Assembly: GCF_019578655.1 (NCBI RefSeq)
Contig: NC_063258.1
Span: 4,571,283-4,635,282, forward strand
From: Ricinus communis
Lineage: Eukaryota > Streptophyta > Magnoliopsida > Malpighiales > Euphorbiaceae
Length of the DNA stretch: 64,000 bases
Direction of reading: 5' to 3'
A program made the position numbers and the translations under genes. Below, in pieces: positions 25,201 through 37,060 of this stretch (position 1 is its first letter; every line of letters begins with the position of its first letter). The notes under the pieces are model-generated. The model saw only the letters and a list, made by a program, of their open reading frames with translations. It was not told the DNA's origin and did not search any database.

Positions 25201-28200
25201 TGTAAGAGGGGTATATCTTTCAACATGAGAAAACAACCCTAAAAAAGTGGTATAGTTTTAAATATGAGAAAACAACCCCGTCAAAGGGGTATATTTGTGA
25301 ATTTTAGAAAACAACCTCGTCAAAGGGGTATATCTTTCAACATGAGAAAACAACCTCAAAAAGTGGTATATTTTTTAATGCAAGAAAACATCCCTGTAAG
25401 AGGGTATATTTATCAATATCAGAAAATAAACCCACAAGAGGGGCATATTTGTCAAGATTAGACAACAACCCTGGAAGAGGGGTATATTTGTCAATATTAG
25501 AAAACAACCATGGAAGAGGGATATATCTTTCAACATGAGAAAACAACCCCAAAAAAGTAGTATATTTATCAATATAAGAAAATAACCCCGTAAGAGGGGT
25601 ATATTTGTCAATATTAGAAAACAACCCCGTAAGAGTGGTATATTTTTTCAACATGAGAAAACAACCCCAAAAAAGTGGTATATTTTTAAATATGAGAGAA
25701 CAACCCTGTAAGAGGGTATGTTTGTCAATATTAGAAAACAAATCCGTAAGATGGGTATCGTTCAACATGAGAAAACAACTCTAAAAAAGTGGTATATTTG
25801 TCAATATGAGAAAACAACCCTTAAGAGGGGTATGTTTGTTAATATTAGAAAACAACTCCGTAAGATGGGTATATCTTTCAACATGAGGAAAAACCCCAAA
25901 AAAGTGATATATTTTTTAATACAAGAAAACAACCCCGTAAGAGGGGTATGTTTGTCAGCATTAGAAAACAACTCCGTAAGATGGGTATATCTTTCAATAT
26001 GAGAAAACAATCCCAAAAAAGTGGTATATTTTTAAATATGAGAAAACAACCCTGTAAGAGTGGTATGTTTGTCAATATTAGAAAACAACTCTGTAAGATT
26101 GGTAAATCTATCAACATGAGAAAACTCCTAAAAAAAGTGGTATATTTTTAAATATGAGAAAACAACCCTATAAGAGGGGTACATTTGTCAATATGAGAAA
26201 ACAACCCCAAAAAAGTGGTATATTTATCAGTATGAGAAAACAACCCCGTAAGAGGGTTATAACTCTATAAGATGGGTATATCTTTCAACATGAGAAAACA
26301 ACCCCAACAAAGTAGTATATGTCAATAGGAGAAAACAACCCCGTAAGAGTAGTATATTTGTCAATATCAGAAAACGATCCTGTAAGAGGGGTATATTTGT
26401 CAATATTAGAAAACAACTCTATAAGAGGGGTATGTCTTTCAACATGAGAAAACAACCCCAAAAAAGTGGTATATTTTTAAATATGAGAAAACAACCCCGT
26501 CAGAGGGATATATTTTTCAATATTAGAAAATAATCCCGTAAGAGGGGTATATTTGTCAATATTAGAATACAACTTCGTAAGAGGAGTATGTCTTTCAACA
26601 TGAGAAAACAACCCCAAGAAAGTGGTATATTTTTAAATATGAGAAAAACACCCCATGAGAGAGGTGTATTTGTCAATATTAGACAAGAACCCCAAAAGTG
26701 GGATATATCTTTCAACATGAGAAAACAACTCCAAAAAAGTGGTATATTTGTAATTATAAAAAAACAACCCCAAAAAAGTGGTATATTTGTCAATATAAGA
26801 AAACAACCCTGTAGGAGGGGTATATTTATCAATATTAGAAAACAACCCCGTAAGAGGAGTATATTTTTTCAACATGAGAAAACAACCCCAAAAAAGGGTG
26901 TATTTTTAAATATAGAATACAACCCGTAAGAGAGGTATATTTGTCAATATTAGAAAACAGCCCTGTAAGAGGGGTATATTTGTTTATATTAGAAAACAAC
27001 TCCGTAAGAGGGATATATCTTTCAACATGAGAAAACAACCCCAAAAAAGTGGTATATTTCTCAATATGAGAAAACAACCCCCTCATAGGGGTATATTTAT
27101 CAATATTAGAAAGCAACCCAGTAAGATGGGTATATCTTTCAACATGAGAAAACAACCCCAAAAAAGTGCTATATTTGTTAGTATGAGAAGACAACCCCGT
27201 AAGAGGGTTATATTTGTCAATATTAGAAAATAACTCCGTAAGATGGGTATATCTTTCAACATGAGAAAACAAGCCCAAAAGAGTGGTATATTTGTCAATA
27301 AGACAAAACAACCCCATAAGAGTGGTATATTTTTCAATATTAGAAAACAATTCCATAAGATGGGTATATCTTTCAACATTAGAAAAAAATTCCAAAAAAG
27401 TGGTATATTAGTCAATATGAGAAAACAACCTTATAACAGGGGTATATTAGTCAATATTAGAAAACAACCCCGTAAGAGGGGTATATCTTTCAACATGAGA
27501 AAATAACCCCAAAAAAGTAGTATATTTGTCAGTATGAGAAAAAAACCCCATAAGAGGGTTATATTTGTCAATATTAGAAAATAACTCCGGAAGATGGGTA
27601 TATCTTTCAACATGAGAAAACAACCCCAAAAAGGTGGTATATTTATCAATAAGAGAAAACAACCCCGTAAGAGTGGTATATTTTTCAATATTAAAAAACA
27701 ACTCTGTTAGATGGGTATATCTTTTAACATTAGAAAACAACCCTAAGAGGGGTATATCATTCGTCAGTATGAGAAAATAGTCCCAAAAAAGTGGTATATT
27801 TGTCAGTATGAGAAAACAACCCCGTAAGAGGGTTATATTTGTCAATTTTGAAAAATAACTCCGTAAGATGGGTATATCTTTCAACAGAAGAAAACAACCC
27901 TAAAAAAGTGGTATATTTGTCAATAAGAGAAAACAACCCCGTAAGAGTGGTATATTTGTCAATATTAGAAAACAACTCCGTAAGATAGGTATATCTTTCA
28001 ACATTAGAAAACAAACACAAAAAAGTGGTATATTAGTCAATATGAGAAAACAACCCTATAAGAGGGGTATATTAGTCAATATGAGAAAATAACCCTATAA
28101 GAAGGGTACACATGTCAATATTAGAAAGCGACCCCGTAAGAAGGGTATATCTTTCAACATGAGAAAACAACCCCAAAAAAGTGGTATATTTGTCAGTATG

Positions 28201-30824
28201 AGAAAACAACCCCGTAAGAGGGTTATATTTGTCAATATTAGAAAATAACTCCGTAAGATGGGTGTATATCTTTCAACGTGAGAAAACAACCCCAAAAAAG
28301 TGGTATATTTGTCAATAAGAGAAAACAACCCTGTAAGAATGGTATATTTTTCAATATTAGAAAACAACTCCGTAAGATGGGTATATCTTTCAACATTAGA
28401 AAACAACCCTAAAAAAGTGGTATATTAGTAACTATGAGAAAGTAATCTCATAAGAGAGGTATATTTGTCAATATTAGAAGACAATCTCGTAAAAAGGGGT
28501 TTATCTTTAAACATGAGAAAACCATCCCATAAAAGTGGCATATTTTTTAATACGAGAAAACAACCCCGTAAGAGGGGTATATTTGTCAATATTGGAAAAT
28601 AACCCCATAAGAGAGGTATATTTGTCAAAATTAGACAACAACCCCGGAAGAGGGATATATCTTTCAACATGAGAAAACAACCCCAAAAAGTGGTATATTT
28701 ATCAATATAAAAAAACAACCCTAAAAAAATGAAATATTTGTCAATATAAGAAAACAACCCCGTAAGAGGGGTATATTTATCAATATTAGAAAACAACCCC
28801 AAAAAAGTGGTATATTTTTAAATATGAGAAAACAATCCCGTAAGAGGGGTATATTTGTCAATATTAGAAAACGATCCTCTAAGAGGGGTATCTTTGTTAA
28901 TATTAGAAAACAACTCTGTAAGAGGGGTATGTCTTTCAACATGAGAAATAACAAAAAAAAAGTGGTATATTTTTAAATATGAGAAAACAAACACGTCAGA
29001 GGGGTATATTTGTCAATACTAGAAAACAACCCCGTAAGAGGGGTATATCTTTCAACATGAGAAAACAACCCCAAAAAGTGGTATGTTTTTTAATACGAGA
29101 AAACAACCCCGTAAGAGGGGTATATTTGTCAATATTAGAAAACAACCCCATAGGAGGGGTATATTTGTCAATATTAGAAAACAAGCCCGTAGGAGGGGTA
29201 TATTTGTCAATATTAGAATACAACCCCAAAAGAGTGATATATCTTTCAACATGAGAAAACAACCCCAAAACAGTGGTATATTTGTCAATATGAGAAAATA
29301 ACCCCGTAAGAGGGGTATATTTGTCAATACTAGAAAACAACCCCATAAGAGGGGTATATTTTTTAACATGAGAAAACAACCCCAAAAAAGTGGTATATTT
29401 GTCAATACGAGAAAACAACCCCGTAAGAAAGATATATTTGTCAATATTAGAAAATAACTCCATAAGATGGGTATATCTTCAAACATGAGAAAACAACCCC
29501 AAAAAAGTAGTATATTTGTCAATATGAGAAAACAACCACGTAAGAGGAGTATATTTGTCAATATTAGAAAACAACCCCATAAGAGGGGTACATTTGTCAA
29601 GATCATAAAACAACTTTGTAAGAGGGGTATATCTTTCAACATGAGAAAACAACCCCAAAAAAGTGGTATATTAGTCAATATGAGAAAATAATCCCGTAAG
29701 AGAGGTATATTTGTCAATATTAGAAAACAACCCCATAAAAGGGATATATCTTTAAACATGAGAAAACAACCCCAAAAAAGTGGTATATTTTTTAATACGA
29801 GAAAACAACCCCGTTTCAATATTAGAAAACAACCCCACAGGAGGGGTATATTTGTCAATATTAGAAAACAGGCCCATAAGAGGGGTATATTTATCAATAT
29901 TGAAAAACAACCCCGGATGAGTGATATATCTTTCAACATGAGAAAACAACCCCAAAACAGTGGTATATTTGTCAATATGAGAAAAGAACCCCGTGAGAGG
30001 TGTATATTTGTCAATACTAGAAAATAGCTCCATAAGATGGGTATATCTTTCAACATGAGAAAACAACCCCAAAAAAGTAGTATATTTATCAATAAAAGAA
30101 AACAACCCCGTAAGAGTGGTATATTAGTCAATATGAGAAAACAACCCTATAAGAGGGGTATATTAGTCAATATGAGAAAACGACCCTATAAGAGGGGTAC
30201 ATTTGTCAATATTAGAAAACAACCTCATAAGAGGGGTATATCTTTTAACATGAGAAAACAACCCCAAAAAAGTGGTATATTTGTCAGTATGAGAAAACAA
30301 CCCCGTAAGAGGGTTATATTTGTCAATATTAGAAAATAATTCCGTAAGATGGGTATGTCTTTCAACATGAGAAAACAACCCCCAAAAAAGTGGTATATTT
30401 GTCAATAAGAGAAAACAACCTCGTAAAAGTGGTATATTTTTCAATATTAGAAATCAACTCCATAAGATGGGTATATCTTTCAACATTAGAAAATAACCTT
30501 AAAAAAGTGGTATATTAGTCAATATGAGAAAACAATCCCGTAAGAGAGGTATATTTGTCTATATTAAAAAACAACCCCGTAAGAGGGGTACATTTGACAA
30601 TATTAGAAAACAACCCCACTTATGGGGTATATCTTTCAACATGAGAAAACAACCCCAAAAAAGTGGTATATTTGTCAGTATGAGAAAACAACCCCGTAAG
30701 AGGGTTATATTTGTCAATATCAGAAAATAACTCCGTAAGATGGGCATATCTTTCAACATGAGAAAACAACCTCAAAAAAGTGGTATATTTGTCAATAAGA
30801 GAAAACAACCCCGTAAGAGTGGTA
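25201..30824. repeat. Right zone of the 39-bp array, tending to a 117-bp three-unit cycle
   Basis: Here three unit types tend to follow each other. The first has a CCCCAAAAAAGTGG core followed by a TTTGTCAATATGAG linker. The second has CCCCGTAAGAGGG with TTTGTCAATATTAG. The third has CTCCGTAAGATGGG with TCTTTCAACATGAG, which leads back to the first. Good runs are at about 27.0-28.4 kb and 30.0-30.8 kb. The 2-kb super-units of the neighbouring zone are absent. The array stops sharply at about 30824, where the sequence changes to unrelated DNA beginning GTAGGCCCGACACG. Confidence 0.8.
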
Positions 30825-31324
30825 GTAGGCCCGACACGCATGTCGTAAGCTCTTAAAGAGAATTAAGAAAACAAGATGTTGTTTCTCAATATAAGCATAA
30901 AAGCCTATATATTTTAGGCCTAGGACCTGGTTCCACATTTGGGCCAAGGTCTTCCAATACTTGGGCTTGAAACACTTACAAGGAAGAACATTTCATATAG
31001 CAAGCAATAAGGTACCTAGAGGAGTGATGGGTATGGATAAAAGGCTCCTATAAACAAAAAGTGCTCTTTCTTGGCTCGTCTCCCCACTCAAGGATCCATA
31101 CGATGAAGGAAATACACTCATTACTTGTGAGTGATGGTAGCCAGTGTCGCAATTCTGGGATTCAAGTCGAACCAAATAACCGTCAGCCAACGCCATTGGG
31201 GCTATAGAGACCGATGTGTATAGTGTGTAAAAGTGTAGTGATACAAGAATAATCTGTTAAATAATAAATTTAAAGATAAAAATATACTAGAATCAGCTTC
31301 TCTTATCCCTAGTGGAGTCGCCGC
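30825..31324 (-). mobile_element. Retroelement leader with primer-binding-site-like motif
   Basis: Read on the - strand, the LTR at 31325 onwards ends in CCCACA and is followed by GCGGCGACTCCACTAGGGA (31306-31324). That is the position and style of the tRNA primer-binding site of Tat/Ogre-type Ty3/gypsy elements. Downstream on the - strand lies a leader containing a 67-codon frame (30993-31196) that I do not recognise. The element is cut off by the array at 30824; no gag or pol is present. The tRNA identity was not checked. Confidence 0.5.
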
Positions 31325-33650
31325 TGTGGGCAGCAGTTTCAGGAGTGCACCCAAGTGTCTTTAGCGACTACGGCACTGTAAGGCTTTTCAACCTAATCAG
31401 GAACATGCTACCTAATCATTGAAATTAGCGTGGAGATGGAAGTCTCTACCCGAGTAATCACCAGGGCACTTTTACTAATGAGTGGTGTTTCTCAAATTCC
31501 ATAAGGAAGTTTTCGCCACAGAGTCCAAAGATGGATCTAGAAGCCAACTTCCTTATTTGTATATATTAGTCTTTAAATTTATTATTTAACAAAATATTTC
31601 CTATAAATGCAAGCAATTTATACAGAGGCATATGCCAAAATAACAAATAATACACATAAGTCTAGCCCATTTTATTCAAGTCCAACCCATGTTTAAGTTG
31701 TTAATCTAGCTTATTAACCAACTATGTGTAAGACCTATCTATTCTAGCCTAATTACATGTTATGCTCTTTGGATTCCAGCATTTAAGAAAAACTCTAACT
31801 ATTACAACCTGCTTAAAACTATGATTGCAAAATTGGAAAGACCTAAAATTATACAGAGGCTAAGAACACATCAAAATACGCTAAAAATACACAAATATGG
31901 CATCTAGCTTGAGCAATCGATCGGCTATACATGAAGAGCTGATTGGCTCAAAGTAGAGCCAAGTGGCTCTATATTGAGCGATCGGCTCTAGGGTCTCAAT
32001 GCAGGTTTTGTTTGATTTTTCTTCAATCGCCATTATAATCTCGTATCCCTAGAGCCGATTTTCACATGCATAGATGTTAAAAATTAATTAGAATAAGATA
32101 AAATAGATAAAAATATCAAAATAAAAGTTACAGAGACCAAATAAAATCCTAAATTGCTAAAACCCTAAATCTTATAAACTAATAGAAGATTATCAAAATA
32201 AAAAGAACCATGTTTTATCAGGCTTAATTACTTAATCATATTACCAAATAAATTTAAATATTAATCCTATAACATGTTTTTAATCAAATGTAAAACCCTA
32301 ATTAGCAAAACATCATATCTAAAAAAACCTAGTCCTCAATATCCGATTCAAAATTCTATTGTTATGCATATTAATAAAAATCTAATCTAATCATATTTAT
32401 CAAATATCAAAACTCTAATCATGCTTCTAAGAACAAATAATGTAAACAGACACAAAAGGAATGAAAAGATTAATTTTTATAATGGATATAGATGTACGGT
32501 GGAAGGAATCTTGAGATTGTCACCATAGATGTTGGATCTACGACTCTCAGGCGATGAGGATGCGGTTAAATCAAAAATTGGGTAGGAATCTAGAGCTAGA
32601 TCTGGCTTTATGAAATCTTTTGTCGATTGAAAAGAAGTTTTCCAAAAAACACTCTTTCTTAAGTGAGTTGTTTCCTAAAATCACTCTTTCTTAAGTGGCT
32701 TGGATCTTCGAATTATTAACTACAATTGTCAGTGCTATTCTTTTTGTTTTCTTTTTATTTTCTCTTTTTCTTCTTTCTCAGTGTTTCTTCTCTCTTGATT
32801 TCACTTACGGTTGAATTTTAATTCTTGCTTCCTCCCTTGAAATCTTAAACACCTCTTACTATTTATGGGGTAGGGTTTCAAAGAAAACCCTAGAAAAAGG
32901 GATAAATTTAAGAAAATATCGATAAATATTTAATTAATTTATTTAAAATTTAAATAATTATTAATAAAAGAATAATTATCGTCTAGGAAACCTTCTAGAA
33001 TCTTTATCTGGATGTAAAACGTCCGAGAAAATGTTGGGTCATTAAAATCTAATTAGATCTATGATGAGTCGATGGGCTCTTCATAGAGTGGATTGGCTTT
33101 ATAGAGGAAGTTTGAAATTTACAGTTTAGTCTCTGATTTTATAAAAATTACCATTTTGACCCTCAAACTTAATTTTTGTAATAATTAGATCCAACTTGAC
33201 TTCAAAAAGATCATTCCAGCTGGATTAACCTCGACCCTAGCCTCAGATTCGTCTGTCCTTCACCTCTCGGGACTCGAGAAAGTAGTAACTCTCATCATAG
33301 AATTTTTCATTTTTCCCTCGATATCTGAATTCGGAAAAGGAGTGTTGACCCATTTTTATTTTTGTAATTTGGGAGTGCAAGAACCATTTGCTCTCCCCTT
33401 TGGACATGCACGGCTCAACCCTATACTCGTGCAGGTCCAACCTAAACCCTTCGAATTTAAAGCATTAGTATAAAATGCAGTCATTTTGGCGCTTTTTAGG
33501 CTTCTGGAAGCTTGAACCCGCGCGAGTTCGACCTTAATAGCCTTGTGTTATTTTTTATTTTATCCCCTGCCATTAAAATTCCATATAATTGCATACTTTA
33601 TTTATTATTTGTTACCTTTTTTCATCTGTTTTGAGGCTCTAAGGGTCGTG
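31325..33650 (-). repeat. 5' LTR-like sequence with GATCGGCT motifs
   Basis: The + strand edge begins TGTGGGCAGCAG next to the primer-site-like motif. The stretch 31325-31400 is the reverse complement of a sequence at about 50310-50370; shared phrases include 'gattaggttgaaaagc' and 'tagtcgctaaa'. Clusters of GATCGGCTxT and GATTGGCT lie at 31905-32060 and 33060-33110. A short Ser/Leu-rich pyrimidine region is at 32740-32830. The right edge (about 33650) is a guess. No gene is present; the frame at 33243-33440 is not recognisable. Confidence 0.5.
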
Positions 33651-34503
33651 ATTTGTAATAATTTCCCCTAAACGCCCTGATCCCTTTAATCCTTTTCTTT
33701 GTATGTTTAATTTATTGCTTAGGATATCACCTCAAATGTAAATAAAGGATAAAATTGGATTTAACAATTTTTGTAATCACCCTACATGCAAAGATAACAA
33801 AATTAAAAGCTTACCAAAGTAAGCACCCGCGTCTTGCATGCACTCACCACAAATGCTAAGGCTAAAATCAATCCACCACTTAGTTTAGGATAATAAAAAT
33901 TGCGAGTAATGTGGACATTGTGGCATGTCAGGATAAAATCTAAGGCATTAATGCACCTCTAGATTAGGACTAGAAAAGACATCAATGTACCTCCTATCTA
34001 GGACTAGTTAAGGTGCCAAAGTTTCCTTACCTTAAGCTAGATTCTTGGTTGCTCACCTTACATGCTAAGAAGGATAAAAAAAGGTTGATGAATAAAATGA
34101 ATATAGAGTAAACCTAGTCTAAGAAAATTTTATTAGGATAGATAAAGGCTCGTCTACTCTAGTGGAGATTAGGCTTCATCACCTAGGCAGATAGGGATGC
34201 TTTTGAAAATCTTCCTTATTCGTACCTAACTTTTTGAACCTATAATCACTGACTTTAGGGAGGAAAAAACTTAAGCTCTTCGTGAAGGGTACAAAGCCGT
34301 CATCCTCACTCCTGAACTGTCTCGATCTCATCGGGTGGCGGCTCCTTCTCCGAAATGGTCATAAGACCATTTTGTAATCTCTTATGACCCTCAACCGAAC
34401 AACTCATTTCAAAACGAGCCTAGTACAAAGAGCAGACCTCTAACTAGCAGTGGATGGCACTAAAAGACGGCCGCTTACAGCTACATATAAATACGAAGGA
34501 TAA
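33651..34503 (+). repeat. Fragment of a second LTR-like family (+ orientation)
   Basis: This is non-coding sequence. Phrases at 33790-34350 ('caatgtacctcc', 'ctaactttttgaacc', 'gccgtcatcctcactc') have counterparts at 62510-62870, in the same orientation. The segment reads like the downstream part of a Ty3/gypsy LTR and ends near GGTGGCGGCTCCTTC (about 34333-34347). It is joined directly to copia pol sequence at about 34504, so one of the two was truncated by the other. Confidence 0.4.
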
Positions 34504-36432
34504 CCTTGAAAAATCTTAACTCTAAAATTGATGAAGGTATATTTTTGTGGTATATCATAGCTAGTAAATCTTATAGAGTCTATAATAAAAGAACTCGAGT
34601 TATTAAAGAGTACATGCATATTGTGTTTGATGAGTGCAATTCACTTAATCTGAGAAAGATAGTTGTTATTGATGATGATATAAGTATCTTTGACTCTCCT
34701 TCAACTCAATAATAAATTATCATGTCAAATGAGAATCAAAGAGGAGAAACAATCATAGAGCCACGCAAGGTGGAAGTAGAAGAATTTTCCCTTAATCAAC
34801 CTCTTCAAATCCACACCGACCTTGATAGAGATTGGCAGTTCAAGAAGGATCACCCCAAAGGTCAAATCATTAGTGAACAATCAAAAAGGAAACTATTCTC
34901 TCTTAAAAATATTATTAATCTAGCCTTTCTCTCTCAAATTGAGCCAAAATCTATTGATAAGGCTTTAAATGATAATAATTGGATACTTACTATGCAAGAA
35001 GAACTCAAATAATTTAAGAGGAATAAGGTTTGACAATTAGTTTCTAGATTCAAAGACTATCTTATTGTTGGTACCAAATGGATATTTAGAAATAAATTTG
35101 ACGAAGATAGTACCATTACTAGAAATAAAGCTATGCTAGTAGCTAAGAAATATAATCAAGAAGAAATGATGGATTATGATGAAACCTTTGCCATCGTTGC
35201 AAGGTTAGAGGCCATTAGATTATTACTTGCATATGCATCTCATATGAAGTTTAAATTATTTCAAATGGATGTTAAAAGTATTTTTCTAAATGGTTATATT
35301 GAGGAGGAAGTATTTGTGGAGCAATCTCCTGGACTTAAAAGTCATGAATTTCCAAAAATATCTTTAAATTGCAAAAGGCTTTGTATGATTTGAAATAAAA
35401 TCCTAAACTTTTTCCTTTTATCAAATGGTTTTTCAAAAGAAAAATTTGATACAACTCCTTTTATCAAAAAGCATAAGCATGATATGTTGATCATATTACA
35501 TTTGGTGCTACTAATGAATACTTGTGTAATGAGTTTTCTAAGCGTATGAAAAGTGAGTTTGTGACGAGCATGATGGGGGATCTTAAGTACTTTCTTAGAC
35601 TTCAAATAAAGCAATGTGATGAAGGGATCTTTATCAATTAAGCGAAGTACACGAAGGAGTTGCTTAAGAAGTTTGGCATGGAAGGAGTAAAGCCAGGCAA
35701 GACTCCCTGATCACTGCTATCAAACTTGAACATAATAAAGGTGGTCAGTCAATTTATGAGAAGAAATATTGAGGTGTGATTGGTAGTCTTTTTTATCTTA
35801 CCACTAGTAGACCAGATATCATGTTTTTCGTGTGCTTGTGTGCTCACTTTCAACCTTGTCCTAAAAAATCTCATTTGCATGCGGTAAAAAGGATTTTAAA
35901 ATATCTAGTTGGCACATTGCATTTAGGTCTTTTATATCTTAAGGGTAATACATCTGAATTTATTAGTTTTCCAGATGTAGATTATACCGGTTGCATTTTA
36001 GATAGAAAAAGTACCTCCAGTACTTGCCAATTTCTAGAAAATTTCCTTGTCTTTTGGTTTAGCAAGAAATAATTTTTGGTTGCCTTATAAATGGCCAAAG
36101 CCGAATATGTAGCCGCCGATTATTATTGCATTCAAGTGCTTTAGATCAAACAACAACTTGTAGACTTTGGAGTCTCTCTTGATTACATTCCCATCAAATA
36201 TGACAACATTAGTGCTATTAACATCTCTAAGAATTTTATTCAACATTCTAAGACCAAAAATATAGACACTAGGCATCACTTCTGGCATTATCATGTGCAA
36301 AAGGGTGATATTGTATTAGAATTTGTTGATACAACACATCAAATTGTAGATAATTTTACCAAGAACCTTAATGAAGCGCGTATGAATTTCATTAAAAGGG
36401 AAATTAGCATGACTGATAAAAGTTTATTATGA
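34504..36432 (+). pseudogene. Ty1/copia pol remnant (integrase end, RT, RNase H)
   Basis: Reading across frames gives, in order: the integrase C-terminal region (KIDEGIFL.., IHVVFDE-like, 34506-34712); the linker 'KSIDKALNDNNWILTMQEEL' (34950-35012); the RT region with FQMDVKSIFLNGYIEEEVFVEQ (35260-35330) and a YVDD box degraded to YVDH (about 35485-35497); then RNase H with the GSLFYLTTSRPDI (35780-35825) and YTGCILDRKSTSSTCQFL region, and AEYVAA near 36100. At least seven stops and several shifts break it. The 3' part ends with a TGA at 36430-36432. The order is that of copia (integrase before RT). TSSTCQFL and the layout downstream suggest the Sirevirus/Maximus lineage. It cannot be active. 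Confidence 0.9.
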
Positions 36433-37060
36433 ATTGCTCTTATTTTTTCTTAATTTGTTTACTTGGTATGTGAACCTTCAGTCTTTTTATCTTTTGTTAT
36501 ATGTTGAGCACTATTATATGGTACATTTTTAGCAATGCTCAAACTTGTTTGAAACATGTTTTAAAACCTTTTAAATTTCTATTTTTTTTACTATTTCACG
36601 GCTAGAAATAGTTTTTTCCACCCATGAAATCCAGCTTCACAGCTGTGAATTTTTATTCATAATCGTGAAGCCAATTTTTGCATAAAAACTCAATTTTCGG
36701 ATGAATAGTCATGGGTAAACGTCCCACCCATGAAATTCAGCCTTTACGGTCGTGAAGGTTTCTTCACTGGCATGAACGTTGTAATTTCTATAAAAATAAA
36801 AAGCAACGGCTCTTTTTCAAATCTGCATAAACATAATTAATTTCTTCAAAAACTAGCCGTTCGAGCTATACTTCACATTTAATTTATCTTTTCCTTTAAA
36901 AACTCCTCCAATTTGAAAGCATTTTTCATCTTAAAAATTCAAAATCCTTCCTTTTCTCTCTCTAATTTCAAATCCAAATCACTTTTTCTCTCTCTCCTTT
37001 CACCTTCAATCTCCTAAAACTCAACCTTTCATCCTTCTTCCATAGCTAATCGTGTTAAGA
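36433..37060 (+). repeat. Copia-element spacer with TTCACGGC/CGTGAA motif cluster
   Basis: This is non-coding DNA between pol and the env-like remnant. From about 36595 to 36780 short palindrome-like words recur: TTCACGGCT, CACAGCTGTGAA, AATCGTGAAG, CCCATGAAAT, GTCGTGAAGG. The same words recur at 38380-38880, inside the 3' LTR. A pyrimidine-rich stretch (CTCTCTCT) is at 36950-37000. Confidence 0.5.

Larger units (their letters stand above)
6157..30824. repeat. Giant tandem array of a 39-bp unit (about 570 copies)
   Basis: The unit has a core CCCCGTAAGAGGGG (or the alternative CCCCAAAAAAGTGG), a linker such as TATATTTGTCAATATTAG or TATATCTTTCAACATGAG, then GAAAACAA. The most frequent unit is 39 bp; indels of 1-3 bp are common. 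Excluding the solo LTR (19729-22036) and one copy of its target duplication, about 22.35 kb remain, or some 573 units. Three zones are visible: an irregular left zone (6.16-9.5 kb), a zone of long higher-order repeats (9.5-25.2 kb), and a right zone that tends to a three-unit cycle (25.2-30.8 kb). Every core has a short inverted repeat. Nothing shows that the array is transcribed or translated. It is a minisatellite by unit size and a satellite-like block by length. Confidence 0.97.

Noticed and set aside
6157..30824. CRISPR-like array
   Set aside because: Short repeats recur at a regular distance, but the intervening parts are themselves repeats, not unique spacers, no cas genes are present, and the window is plant nuclear DNA.
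30993..31196. 67-codon gene on the - strand
   Set aside because: It lies in a retroelement leader beside a primer-site-like motif; no domain is recognisable.
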